DNA of 37,655 nucleotides from an uncultured Anaeromyxobacter sp. (GTDB lineage: Bacteria > Myxococcota > Myxococcia > Myxococcales > Anaeromyxobacteraceae), in NCBI GenBank assembly GCA_903874275.1, contig CAIQRS010000052.1, forward strand, positions 1 to 37,655, given 5' to 3'. A program made the translations under genes and the position numbers. Shown here one piece after another: positions 8,101 through 16,365 of this stretch. Under the pieces are notes generated by a model that was given only the letters and a program-made list of their open reading frames with translations, did not search any database and was not told the DNA's origin. Position 1 is the first letter of the stretch, and the number at the start of each line of letters is the position of its first letter.

Positions 8101-10945
8101 CCGCGACGACACCGACCGGGTCGAGATGGTGGCGGACAAGGAGGTCTACGAGGTCGGCTCCACGGCGCGCGTCCTGGTGAAGAGCCCGTTCCCCGACGCG
8201 GAGGGGCTGCTCACCGTCGAGCGGGAGGGGGTCCTCGAGCAGCGCCGGGTCCGGCTCGGCTCGGCCGCGGCGACCTTCGAGATCCCCTTGACCGAGGACT
8301 CGGTCCCCAACGTCTTCGCGAGCATCGTCATCGTCCGAGGGCGCCAGGGAGCGATGCCGGTGACCGCCAAGGACGATCCCGGCCGCCCGACCGTTCGCAT
8401 CGGCTACACGCAGCTCCGGGTGGAGAAGCGCGTGAAGCGGCTCCAGGTCGCGCTCGCGGTCGATGCCCCGGAGAAGCGGCCGCGCGACAAGGTGAAGGTG
8501 GACATCCAGGTCCGGGACGCGGGCGGGAAGGGAACGCTTGCCGAGGTCGCGATCTGGGCGGTGGACGAGGGCGTGCTCCGGCTCACCGGATACAAGGTGC
8601 CCGACCCGGTGGAGGCCATCCATCCCCTGCGTGAACTCTCCGTGCGGGTGGCCGAGTCCCTCGTCCACCTCGTCCTGCGCAAGGCCTATGGAGACAAGGG
8701 GCTCGCGGCCGGGGGCAGCGGCGGGCTCGACCCGTCCGGTTCGGCCTTCCGCGCCAGCTTCCGGACCACGGCCGTGTTCCTGCCCGACGTCGTCACCGAC
8801 GCCTCCGGCCACGCCCGGATCGAGTTCGAGCTCCCCGACAACCTCACCACCTTCCGCATCATGGCCATCGCGGTCACGAAGGGGGATCGGTCCGGGAGCG
8901 GGGAGAGCAAGGTGGTGGTCGCCAAGCCGCTGCTCGCCCTGCCGGCGCTGCCCCGGCTGGCCCGCGTGGGCGACTCCTTCGAGGCCGGCGTGGTCGTCCA
9001 CGCACCGGGCGGGAAGGTCAGGCAGGCCGAGGTGGCGGTCTCCGCCACCGGACTCGTGCTGGAGGGGGAGGCGAAGCGGAAGGTGGACCTCCCGGCGGGG
9101 AAGGCGCGGGAGGTCCGCTTCCGGTTCCGCGCCGACAGGCCGGGGGAGGCGGTGCTGCGCTTCACCGTCGAGGGCGGCGGGGAGTCCGACGGCGTCGAGC
9201 AGCGCATCCCGGTGGTGCTGCCGGTGACGCGCGAGGCGGTCGCCGTCCACGGCGACACCCGGGACGTCCGGCGGGAGGCCCTCACGCCCCCCTCCGGCGT
9301 TCGCCCCGACGTGGGCGGCCTGGAGCTCTCGCTCTCGTCCACCGCCATCGCCGGGCTCCAGGAGGGGATGCGGCAGCTCGTCGACTACCCGTACGGCTGC
9401 CTGGAGCAGCTCTCCTCCCGCCTGGTGCCCTTCACGGCCCTGCGCGAGATCCAGGGCAAGTTCGGCGTGACGGTGACGCCGGCCGATCCGGGGGCGCCCG
9501 ACGCCTGGATGCGCGACTGGGTGGGGGAGGACGCCCTCCGCGTCCTCGACGCCCGCGATCCCGACGAGGTCATTCGACGGACCGTGAAGTCCGTCGAGCG
9601 GCTGCAGGGGCCGGACGGCGGGTACCGCACCTGGCCGGGCGGGCGCTGCTCCGACGAGCTGGCCAGCGCCTACGCGGTCCTGGCGCTGGGCCGGGCCGCC
9701 GCGCTCGGCTACCCGGTGGACGCCGGATCGCTCGGGCGTGCGCAGCAGTACCTCTCCGGCACGGTCGCGGCGGGGAAGTGCACCGAGTGCGGCTTCGGCT
9801 GCCAGCCGCCGCCCCCGTCCACCCGGGTCTTCGCGCTCTACGCCCTGGCCCGCACCGGGTCCCCGAAGGGCTCCTTCCTCGGGGCCCTGTACGCGGAGCG
9901 GGAGAAGCTTCCGCTCTTCGCCCGGGCCATGCTGGCCGACGCCATGTTCCTGGGCGGCGGGGACCGTGGCCAGGCCCGGTCGCTGCTCGGTGAGATCCTG
10001 AACCAGGCGCGCGTCTCCGACGCCGAGGTCCACATGGAGGAGGAGCAGGGGCCGGCAGGGAAGGCCCGCTGGTCGTCCGACGTGCGCACCACCGCCATCG
10101 TCCTTCAGACCCTCACCGACATCTCCCCCGACCACCCCTTCGTCGCCCGCATGGCCGCCTGGCTCGTGGCCGCCCGGGGGAAGGACGGACGGTACCGGAA
10201 CACCCAGGAGGCGGCCTTCGCCCTCTCGGCCATGGCCGAGGTGGTCCGCACGAAGGAGCGGGAGGTTCCCGACTTCACGGGCACGGTGAAGCTGGGCGAG
10301 CGCACGCTCGCCGCCGTGCCCTTCCACGAGCGCTCGCTCGCGCTGGCCCGGAGCTCCGTTCCGATCGCGCAGCTGGGGCAGGGAGGGGCCCCGGTCCCGT
10401 TCGAGTTCCGGCGGGACGGGCGGGCGGGTGTTCTCTACTACGGCGCGCTCCTCCGCTACGCGCCGGCGACGATGCCGGTCACCCCGCTCGACCGGGGGAT
10501 GTTCGTCCAGCGCTGGTTCGAGCCCTGGGGCGGGGGAGGGCAGGTGCGCACCGTGCGCGCCGGGGACCTCGTGCGGGTGCGCGTCCGGCTGGGGACGCCG
10601 AGGGCCCGGAGGGACGTCGCGGTCGAGGTGCCGGTCCCGGCCGGCCTGGAGATCGTCGACACCTCCCTCGCCAGCACCGCGTCGGCCCAGGAGCCCCCCG
10701 ACTTCGGCCAGGGATTCTGGAGCCCGTGGAGCCACGTCGAGCGGCGGGACGACCGGCTCCTCCTCTTCGCCGACGAGCTCCCACCCGGGATCCACGAGAC
10801 CAGCTTCGTCGCGCGCGCCACCACGCCGGGGCGGTTCCTCTCCCGTCCCGCCCAGGCCGAGGAGATGTACGCACCCGAGGTCTTCGGCCGCTCCGACGGC
10901 GGGACCTTCGAGGTGGTCGATCCGGAGACGCCGGAGGGGCGGTGA
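5132..10945 (+). CDS. yfhM: Bacterial alpha-2-macroglobulin lipoprotein
   Basis: This 1937-aa protein is a periplasmic alpha-2-macroglobulin of the YfhM type, thought to trap attacking proteases and protect the cell wall. The start is the ATG at 5132, with GAGGG five bases upstream; an in-frame GTG lies six bases earlier. The N-terminus is a signal peptide ending in a lipobox-like AAAC, putting the lipidated cysteine at Cys19; Ala at -3 makes this weaker than the usual Leu. A long run of beta-rich macroglobulin domains leads to the thioester motif YGCLEQ, with Cys1423 and Gln1426 intact, then a helical toroid segment (GGYRTWPGG) and a receptor-binding-like C-terminus. It is longer than E. coli YfhM (about 1650 aa). 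A Cys cluster KCTECGFGC sits at residues 1549-1557. The next gene, pbpC, overlaps by GTGA; this pairing is a known hallmark of the family. Confidence 0.93.
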   Translation: MIRRLESVLAAVLLLAAACSPRPPTSRAGEAAPIDLAPLPEAPPLQITQEAPPGADGSLAVVVSRPRGPATGIVLPSITFSKPVMALATVGAERSHLAPARIDPAVAGEWRWLGSASVEFVPASPLPDGTRFTVTVPAGLRAVDGSVLAESHVFSFETRRPAVVRVEPRDGWSWVTPTTRFWIVFDRPVADLGRHVALRAGGKDVPVRVTGKFHVADEERALRAADDGEDRAGPGWDDRRTRYEITPSRPLPLDTVVELSISPALTGVEGPLPMGEGKRWTFRTYGAMGVTGATACDGVDLCPYGPLIVKTTNPADVRTLRGRVRIEPAAEIDWDRVEASEPSEWETGWKPHFSLPGRFRPGIAYRVTIAAGVADAFGQAAGAAVVTARTSELEPSFSMSRGAALLEAAGDGALPVEAENLRKLEVTVWRLTPGDVARLLAERPRKKGAGPELPAGRLVRTIDLGAERNVTKTRPIPIRQILGGARSALFYASVRAPELDAARGGPATVVGQITDLAVHAKLGATRGVVWVTHLSDGKGAGGAAIAIHDATGKRIWTGKADAQGVCVVPGLGGADGWSAMSAENGWLVAATLGDDTGVTLSSWTGPFQPWSFGVEGGWDGTSPRSLGLLVPERGIYRPGQTVYVKGLARYRRLGAIETPPAGTRMSVKVTSSRGVDILVQEVSTSGFGTFSTSFGLDRDVPLGTYGITATARVAGAEIQYGGTFRVEEYRAPQFRVDVSVAERSVVEGDPIQGSVLARYLFGGPMADAAVVWTVNRSTMDFTPPGQDGFLFGNQVGFWDDHEPGPSRGVAGSGKGRTDATGAFAIAAGRAEAPGNRTWETVVEAEVADVNRQRVSGRATLIVHPAALYAGVRRRGSGFAESGKPLGIDVVAVTPAGAREAADIEVVLKRREWRSIKKKVIGDRWMTVTEPVEEAAGTCRARAAAEPGACTFTPASPGLHVAEATVTDARGRRQVTRAPFYVVGDGWVSWNRDDTDRVEMVADKEVYEVGSTARVLVKSPFPDAEGLLTVEREGVLEQRRVRLGSAAATFEIPLTEDSVPNVFASIVIVRGRQGAMPVTAKDDPGRPTVRIGYTQLRVEKRVKRLQVALAVDAPEKRPRDKVKVDIQVRDAGGKGTLAEVAIWAVDEGVLRLTGYKVPDPVEAIHPLRELSVRVAESLVHLVLRKAYGDKGLAAGGSGGLDPSGSAFRASFRTTAVFLPDVVTDASGHARIEFELPDNLTTFRIMAIAVTKGDRSGSGESKVVVAKPLLALPALPRLARVGDSFEAGVVVHAPGGKVRQAEVAVSATGLVLEGEAKRKVDLPAGKAREVRFRFRADRPGEAVLRFTVEGGGESDGVEQRIPVVLPVTREAVAVHGDTRDVRREALTPPSGVRPDVGGLELSLSSTAIAGLQEGMRQLVDYPYGCLEQLSSRLVPFTALREIQGKFGVTVTPADPGAPDAWMRDWVGEDALRVLDARDPDEVIRRTVKSVERLQGPDGGYRTWPGGRCSDELASAYAVLALGRAAALGYPVDAGSLGRAQQYLSGTVAAGKCTECGFGCQPPPPSTRVFALYALARTGSPKGSFLGALYAEREKLPLFARAMLADAMFLGGGDRGQARSLLGEILNQARVSDAEVHMEEEQGPAGKARWSSDVRTTAIVLQTLTDISPDHPFVARMAAWLVAARGKDGRYRNTQEAAFALSAMAEVVRTKEREVPDFTGTVKLGERTLAAVPFHERSLALARSSVPIAQLGQGGAPVPFEFRRDGRAGVLYYGALLRYAPATMPVTPLDRGMFVQRWFEPWGGGGQVRTVRAGDLVRVRVRLGTPRARRDVAVEVPVPAGLEIVDTSLASTASAQEPPDFGQGFWSPWSHVERRDDRLLLFADELPPGIHETSFVARATTPGRFLSRPAQAEEMYAPEVFGRSDGGTFEVVDPETPEGR

Positions 10946-13266
10946 GGCGCAAGGTGTCGAGGTGGCTCCTCCGGGGAGCCCTGGCGATCTGCGCGGTGGC
11001 GGGGGCGGGCACGCTCGCGTTCGTCGCCTGGCCGCTGCCCGAGGGGCTCCTCGAAAGGAGCCCTGCCGAGACGCTCCGCTTCACCTACCGGGACGGCCGA
11101 CCGCTCCGGGACGTGAACACCGGCCCGGACGGGAGGCGCATCGGGCTCCCTCCCGGGGAACCCCTGCCACCGCGCGTGGCCGGGGCCTTCCTCGCCACCG
11201 AGGACCGGCGCTTCGGCGTGCACCCCGGCGTCGATCCGCTGGCCGTGGCGCGCGCGCTCGGGCAGAACCTCCGCGCCCGGCGCGTCGTCAGCGGGGGCTC
11301 CACCGTGGCCCAGCAACTGGCGCGCCTGCTCGTGCCCCGGCCGCGGAACCTCTCCGGGAAATTCGGGGAGGCCCTCTGGGCGGTCCGGCTCACCGCGCAC
11401 CTCCCGCCCGAGGCCCGGCTCCGGGCCTACCTCGACCGCATCGCGCTGGGGAACGACCTGCGCGGGGTCGAGGCGGCGGCCCAGGCCTACTTCGGCCGGC
11501 CCGCATCGGCGCTCTCCCTGGGACAGGCGGCGATGCTCGCGGGGATGGCCGGCTCTCCGGCCCGCTTCGACCCCCGCATCCACCCGGATGCGGCGGCCGC
11601 CCGGATGCGGCTCGCGCTGCGCCGCATGGTGCGGGCCGGCGTCGCCACCGAGGCCGAGGCCGCCATCGCCGCGGTGGCGCCGCTCGACCTGTGCGCCCCG
11701 ACCCGTCCGTTCGGCGCTCCCCACCTCACCACCTGGCTCCTCGCCAGCAGGGAGTCGCTGGGGATCGAACGCGCCGTCTCCGTCGAGACCACCCTCGACG
11801 AGGGGCTGCAGGGAGATCTGGAGGAGATCCTCCGGGAACAGGTGGAGGGCGACCGGCGCGTGGAGCAGGCGGCGGCGATCGTGATCGACAACGCGACCGG
11901 CGAGATCCTGGCCTACGCCGGCTCGGTGGACTTCCACGACGAGGAGCGGCAGGGGCAGAACGACGGGGCCCGCTCCGCCCGGCAGCCCGGGAGCGCGCTC
12001 AAGCCCTTCGCGTACGGCCTGGCGCTCGCCGACGGGCTCACGCCGGCGACGCTCCTCTCCGACGTCGAGGTCCAGTTCGGCACGCCGACCGGCAGCTGGA
12101 TCCCGCGCAACTACGACCGGCGCGTCCACGGACCGGTCCGGCTCCGGGCGGCGCTCGCCAACAGCTACAACGTCCCCGCCGTGCGGCTCGTCGATCGGAT
12201 CGGTCCGGACCGGGTCCTCGCGGTGCTCCGGCGGGCCGGGCTCGCGTCGCTCCGGGAGGGGATCGGCCATTACGGGTCGGGCATCGTCCTCGGGAACGGG
12301 GACGTGACGCTTCGAGAGCTGGCCCGGGCCTACCGGGGGCTGGCGCTGGGGGGCAGGCTCGAGCCGCTCTCCGAGGTGCGCTCGGCGCGGGACGGGGAGG
12401 GGCGGGTCCTGCGGCCCCGGCCGGAGGTCGAGCCGGATCGGTTCCTGCCGGCGGACGCCGTCGCGCTCCTCACCGACATCCTGGCGGACGAGGCGGCCCG
12501 CGCGCCGGCATTCGGCCTCGACAACGCGTTGCGCCTCCCCTTCCCGGTGGCGGCGAAGACCGGAACGAGCCACGCGTTCGTCGACAACTGGACGGTGGGG
12601 TTCACCGCCGAGCGCACCGTCGCGGTCTGGGCCGGCAACTTCGACGGCCACCCGATGCGCGGGGTCTCCGGCATCAGCGGCGCGGCGCCGATCTTCGCCC
12701 GGCTGATGGAACGGGCCATGCGCGGCATCCCGCCCCGCCCGCTCGTCGATCGGAGCACGTTCCAGCGCGCGCGGGTCTGCGCCCTCTCCGGTGCGCGGGC
12801 CGGACCCTCCTGTCCGTCGGCCGTGGACGAATTCTTCCTGCCCGGCACCGCGCCCGCGGCCCCTTGCTCGATGCACCGCCACGACGGGCCGGGTGGGCTC
12901 GACGTCGGTCCCGAGTTCTACGCCTGGGCGGCCGCCGAGGGGATCGACGGGGGTCCCGGAGCGGGGCCGCCGGCGGGGTCGGTCCGGGAGCCCGGGAGCA
13001 TCGTCCTCCCGGCCGACGGCGACGAGTACCTCCTCGACGCGGGGCTGCCGGGCCGGGCCCAGTCCATCCCGGTGCGCATCCGGCCTCCGGCGGGAGCGGC
13101 GCGGGTGGAACTCCGGCAGGACGATGGCTCGGTCCTGGCGCTCGCGCCACCGTTCGCCGGCCGGATTCCGGCTCGCCCCGGGCGACACCGGATCGAGCTC
13201 TGGATCCCGGGCGGCGCTGCCCCGGTGGCCTGGGGCACGTACCAGGTTCACGGGAGCGCTCCGTGA
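10942..13266 (+). CDS. pbpC: Penicillin-binding protein 1C
   Basis: This 774-aa bifunctional class A penicillin-binding protein polymerises and may crosslink peptidoglycan on the periplasmic side of the inner membrane. After a short cytoplasmic tail there is one membrane segment (about residues 8-30). The family-51 glycosyltransferase follows, with ATEDRRF near residue 86 and GGSTVAQQLARLL near 116. The transpeptidase shows SALK (catalytic Ser351), SYN (Ser408) and KTGTS (Lys539). The C-terminal 80-100 residues match the BiPBP_C-type domain of PbpC. Length fits E. coli PbpC (770 aa). The GTG at 10942 is chosen because it overlaps the macroglobulin stop and directly precedes the anchor. Its own stop overlaps the next start, also as GTGA. 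Confidence 0.94.
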   Translation: MRRKVSRWLLRGALAICAVAGAGTLAFVAWPLPEGLLERSPAETLRFTYRDGRPLRDVNTGPDGRRIGLPPGEPLPPRVAGAFLATEDRRFGVHPGVDPLAVARALGQNLRARRVVSGGSTVAQQLARLLVPRPRNLSGKFGEALWAVRLTAHLPPEARLRAYLDRIALGNDLRGVEAAAQAYFGRPASALSLGQAAMLAGMAGSPARFDPRIHPDAAAARMRLALRRMVRAGVATEAEAAIAAVAPLDLCAPTRPFGAPHLTTWLLASRESLGIERAVSVETTLDEGLQGDLEEILREQVEGDRRVEQAAAIVIDNATGEILAYAGSVDFHDEERQGQNDGARSARQPGSALKPFAYGLALADGLTPATLLSDVEVQFGTPTGSWIPRNYDRRVHGPVRLRAALANSYNVPAVRLVDRIGPDRVLAVLRRAGLASLREGIGHYGSGIVLGNGDVTLRELARAYRGLALGGRLEPLSEVRSARDGEGRVLRPRPEVEPDRFLPADAVALLTDILADEAARAPAFGLDNALRLPFPVAAKTGTSHAFVDNWTVGFTAERTVAVWAGNFDGHPMRGVSGISGAAPIFARLMERAMRGIPPRPLVDRSTFQRARVCALSGARAGPSCPSAVDEFFLPGTAPAAPCSMHRHDGPGGLDVGPEFYAWAAAEGIDGGPGAGPPAGSVREPGSIVLPADGDEYLLDAGLPGRAQSIPVRIRPPAGAARVELRQDDGSVLALAPPFAGRIPARPGRHRIELWIPGGAAPVAWGTYQVHGSAP

Positions 13267-14432
13267 TCGGGCCGGGCGCTGTCCTGCTGGCGATGGCCCT
13301 CGGAGGCCCGGGTGGACCGGGCAGCCCGGGCGGCGGGCTCCCGTACGACGTGTCGGTGCGGGTCCTGGGCCGGCTCCACCCGTCCTCGGTCCGGATCTCC
13401 CGGCCGGGTGAGGCCCACGTCGTGGTGGCGAGCGGGGGGCGGCTCCGGGTGGACGGTGAGCCCGGCGAGGGAACCCGCTCGTTTCCCGCCGGGAGGTGGC
13501 GCGTCGAGCCCGACGGGGGAAAGGCCCGCGTCTACGAGGGCGCCGTCTCGGTGTCACGGTCGGGCGAGGAGGTGGCGGTCGTTGTCCACCTCGCGCTGGA
13601 GGAGTACGTCGCCTCGGTCGTCGCCGCGGAGACCGAGAAGGGGACGCCCATCGAGGCGCTGAAGGGGCTCGCGGTGGTGGCGCGGTCCTACGCCGCATCG
13701 GCCCGGGGGCGGCACGCCGGGTCGGACCTCTGCGACCTCGCCCATTGCCAGGTCATGGGCTCGCACGGTTCCGGGGTCCACCGGGCCTCTGCCGAGGCTG
13801 CGGCCCGGCTCACCGCCGGGCAGGCCCTCCGCGTGGACGGGGGTGCCGTGGCGGCGGCTCCCTTTCACGCGGCCTGCGGAGGGCACACGGCCGACCCGGC
13901 GGAGGTCCTGGGCGGCGAGGGAACGGGAGCGGCGGCGGTCCCCGACCCGGGGTGCGCCCCGGTGCCGTGGCAGGTCAGGGTGGAGGACAAGCTCCTCGCA
14001 CGGGTCGCTGGCCAGGAGCTCGCGCGCGGGAGCGAGGCGCGGTCGTCCGTCCCCGTGGATGCGCTCCGGTTCCTTCGCGGGAAGGGGGGCTACGTGATCC
14101 AGGTCGCCGACGGCGACGCGGTGGTGGGCGGGGAGGCGTTCACCCGCGCCCTCGATCGCGCGCTCGGGCACGGGCGGGTTCGGAGCGCGCGGTTCGAGGT
14201 GCGCCGATCGGGGAGCGCCCTCCGCGTCACCGGGAGCGGTGTCGGGCACGGCGTCGGCCTCTGCCAGGCCGGGTCGGCGAGGCGGGCGGCGGAAGGGCAC
14301 GGGTACGAGCAGATCCTCCGCCACTACTTCCCGCGAGCCCAGCTCGACCCGGCGCCCGGCGCCCTCACGTCCGTTCCGGCGGGGCCACCTGCCCCGCGGT
14401 CGGCTCCGCTCAACAGAACCAGTTCTCGGTGA
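13263..14432 (+). CDS. SpoIID/LytB domain protein, probable peptidoglycan lytic transglycosylase
   Basis: This 389-aa protein has a short hydrophobic N-terminus (VIGPGAVLLAMAL), probably a signal or anchor, then a SpoIID/LytB domain. The core motif is LALEEYVASVVAAE followed by IEALKGLAVVARSYA; Glu123 sits where the catalytic glutamate of SpoIID lies. HCQVMGS, FHAACGG and GVGHGVGLCQAGS are further family motifs. SpoIID of Bacillus cleaves denuded glycan strands; relatives in non-spore-formers act in envelope remodelling or division. The GTG start overlaps the pbpC stop, so it is coupled to a peptidoglycan synthase and a macroglobulin. The tail beyond about residue 365 is low-complexity. Its last codons overlap the end of the convergent radical SAM gene, including that gene's hairpin. 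Confidence 0.88.
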   Translation: MIGPGAVLLAMALGGPGGPGSPGGGLPYDVSVRVLGRLHPSSVRISRPGEAHVVVASGGRLRVDGEPGEGTRSFPAGRWRVEPDGGKARVYEGAVSVSRSGEEVAVVVHLALEEYVASVVAAETEKGTPIEALKGLAVVARSYAASARGRHAGSDLCDLAHCQVMGSHGSGVHRASAEAAARLTAGQALRVDGGAVAAAPFHAACGGHTADPAEVLGGEGTGAAAVPDPGCAPVPWQVRVEDKLLARVAGQELARGSEARSSVPVDALRFLRGKGGYVIQVADGDAVVGGEAFTRALDRALGHGRVRSARFEVRRSGSALRVTGSGVGHGVGLCQAGSARRAAEGHGYEQILRHYFPRAQLDPAPGALTSVPAGPPAPRSAPLNRTSSR

Positions 14433-15780
14433 GGCGCGGCGTCCCCGCGGTGGAGAAGGGGCGGGCGACGTGGGAGTGGGCCCGTCCGGCCGCGGCCAGC
14501 GCCATCGCCTTCACCCCGGCCAGGGTCGAGGCCGGGTCGTCCCCCCGCGTCGCCGCCGCGCCCACCAGCGCCGCGACCCGGGACTGGAGCTGGTCCATGC
14601 GCGGGTCGGGGTGCTTCCAGCGCCAGGTGAGACCGGCGGTGTCGATCCCCTCGAGCGCCAGCTCCGGGTCGCCGACCAGCAGGGAGCCCGGGGGCACGAG
14701 GAGGCGCAGGGAGAACTGCACCGGGTCGATCCGGCCCAGCCAGCCCTGCTCCTCGAAGGTCTCGAGCAGGTCGAGGTAGCCCGCCAGGGTCTCCCAGGGG
14801 GTGAAGGGGACCAGCGTGGGGCGCAGGGGGAGGGCGGCCCGGTCGCAGGAAGCGAAGGCGCGGAAGACGTCCCCCCGGACGTGCCCCTTCTCGAGCTTTC
14901 CGAGCACGCGATCCGAGAGGGACTCCACGGCGGAGACCACGAAGATGGCCCCGCAGGCCGCGAGCTCGGGCAGGAGGCCGGCGTGCCGGACCAGGTGCTC
15001 CACCTTGGCGGTGAAGTCGAAGGTGAGCGCGGGGAAGCGCCGGTGGAGATCCCGCGCGACCCGCAGCGCGTGCCCCGGCCCGTTCAGGAAGTCGGGGTCG
15101 CCGAAGGTGACATGGGTGACGCCGGCCGCGATCTGCTGCTCCACGTCGGCCAGGACCGTCTCCAGCGGGACCGCGAAGAAACGGCCGCCGTAGACGGCGG
15201 GGATGGGGCAGTGGCGGCAGCGGTGCAGGCAGCCGCGGGTGGCCTCTGCGTAGCCGGCGGTGCGTTCGCGTCCGTCCGCCTCCCGGAGCCGGGCGTAGCG
15301 TTCCGGAGGGGGCAGTCCGTCGCGACGAGGGACGGGGAAGTCGAGCCTCCCGAGCGTCGCCTCGCCCCCGCCCCTCTGGACGAAGCGGGAGAGGTCCTGG
15401 CCCCGCTCCGCCGCCAGCGCCAGGGCGACCAGCTCCTCCTCGCACTCGCCGCCCAGGATCGCGGAGGCGCCCGCCTCGAGGAGCAGGGGCGCGTGGAGCG
15501 GTGCATACGTTCCGTGAAAGGCGACGATCGCGCCCGGGTTCACGCCCCTGGCCCGCGCCGCGGCGTCGAGCCCGAGCCGCAGGGCGGTGTGCATGGGCAC
15601 GGAGATGGCGACCAGCCGGGCCGTCCGCAGGCGCGCCTCGTCGAAGGGCTCGACGGAGAGGTCGAGCGTCGCGGGGTGGAATCCGGCGCGGGCCAGGAAC
15701 GCCGCGGGCGACGCGATGCCCTGCGGCTGGTGCCCCAGCTCGTAGGTGGAGACGAGGAGGACCTCTCCCTCGCCCCGCAT
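14365..15780 (-). CDS. Radical SAM selenoprotein with CUAEP tail (TGA at 14410-14412 read as Sec)
   Basis: This is a cytosolic radical SAM enzyme with a cobalamin-binding-like N-terminal domain (residues about 5-125) and the iron-sulfur motif RGCLHRCRHC, giving Cys184, Cys188 and Cys191. The conventional frame ends after 456 aa at TGA 14412-14410 with ...TENWFC. Reading that TGA as selenocysteine gives Cys-Sec-Ala-Glu-Pro, then eleven more residues to a TGA at 14367-14365, for 471 aa. From memory, NCBI annotates a family by exactly this signature, the CUAEP/CCAEP-tail radical SAM (seleno)protein; its substrate is not known to me. A SECIS-like hairpin follows the TGA. The ATG is three bases after yggX, so the gene belongs to that operon. 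If there is no readthrough, the end is 14410. Confidence 0.85.
14376..14403 (-). promoter_or_regulatory. Bacterial SECIS-like hairpin for Sec insertion
   Basis: On the minus strand, 12 bases after the TGA at 14412-14410, GCGGGGC (14397-14391) pairs perfectly with GCCCCGC (14385-14379) around a five-base loop AGGTG. An outer CCG (14403-14401) can pair with CGG (14378-14376), leaving a 5'-side bulge ACC. The loop begins 19 bases after the TGA, inside the window known for bacterial SECIS elements. Its AGGU start matches the E. coli fdhF loop AGGUCU recognised by SelB (recalled). No U-run follows on either strand, so it is not a plain terminator. The structure is visible; the function is inferred. 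Confidence 0.72.
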
Positions 15781-15783
15781 CGG

Positions 15784-16062
15784 CTATCCCTTGCGGGGAG
15801 GAGGGACGAACTCCGGCGGGAGCTGGGCGCCCTCGCCGAAGAAGAACTGCTCCGCCTGCTCGAAGAGGATCTTGTTGGTCTTCGGGTCGCCCGGGGCCAG
15901 CCGGTACTCGTTCAGGATCATCTTGAAGTGCTCGAGCCACATCTTCCAGGCCTCCTGGGAGATGGAGTCGAAGATGCGCTGCCCGAGCTCGTTGGGGAAC
16001 GGCCTGAAGGCCATGCCCGGCAGTTCCCTGCCGAGCTTCTTGCACTGGACCATCCGAGACAT
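15784..16062 (-). CDS. yggX: Fe(2+)-trafficking / oxidative protection protein YggX
   Basis: This 92-aa cytosolic protein is a clear YggX. It opens [17 protein letters not shown] with the conserved Cys7, continues [15 protein letters not shown] and [14 protein letters not shown], and ends in a Pro-rich tail. YggX proteins protect iron-sulfur clusters and are linked to iron handling under oxidative stress. Length is normal (about 90 aa). It lies 19 bases after the XRE regulator and three bases before the radical SAM gene, so it is probably co-transcribed with an iron-sulfur enzyme it could help protect; that link is an inference. Confidence 0.95.
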   Translation of the reverse strand: MSRMVQCKKLGRELPGMAFRPFPNELGQRIFDSISQEAWKMWLEHFKMILNEYRLAPGDPKTNKILFEQAEQFFFGEGAQLPPEFVPPPRKG

Positions 16063-16081
16063 CTGGAGCCCCTGCGGCCGA

Positions 16082-16315
16082 TCAGGCGATGAGCGAGGCG
16101 GGCGTGACGCCGAGCGCCTTGCTGAGGGACTCGAGGGTGTCGAGCGGGGGCGTGCGCTGCCCGCGCTCCAGCATCGAGATGTACGACACGGACAGCCCGG
16201 CCTTCTTGGCCAGCGTCTCCTGGGAGAGCTTGCGGCGGAGCCGCTCGGACTTGAGGTGCGTGGCGAACTTCTCGGAGAGGGAGGCGGTGCGGCTCTTCTT
16301 GGAGGTCTTGGCCAT
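16082..16315 (-). CDS. Small XRE-family helix-turn-helix regulator
   Basis: This 77-aa protein is little more than a Cro/C1-type helix-turn-helix. Residues about 20-75 carry [32 protein letters not shown] and [12 protein letters not shown] (read as two stretches), preceded by a basic Lys/Arg/Ser tail. There is no sensor domain, so it probably dimerises and is controlled by abundance or by a partner. It begins about 50 bases after the end of moeA and is followed by yggX and the radical SAM gene. It may regulate this operon, although no clear operator is visible upstream. The ATG at 16315 lacks a strong ribosome site. Confidence 0.9.
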   Translation of the reverse strand: MAKTSKKSRTASLSEKFATHLKSERLRRKLSQETLAKKAGLSVSYISMLERGQRTPPLDTLESLSKALGVTPASLIA

Positions 16316-16365
16316 GCCGCGTGTCTAACATCGACTGCACCGAGGGTCGAGGAAATCGGCGAGGC

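Noticed and set aside
3457-8634. Open plus-strand frame of 1725 codons across purQ, the ATP-grasp gene and the macroglobulin
   Set aside because: It is Arg/Gly/Pro-rich with no motif and lies out of frame over three well-supported genes. It is a by-product of very high GC.
7145-10795. Open minus-strand frame of 1216 codons opposite the macroglobulin
   Set aside because: Composition is a mirror of the plus-strand gene, with no motif; the sense gene has lipobox and thioester motifs.
14376-14403. The hairpin after the radical SAM stop as an intrinsic terminator
   Set aside because: No U-run follows on either strand, and its spacing from the TGA and AGGUG loop fit a SECIS element better.
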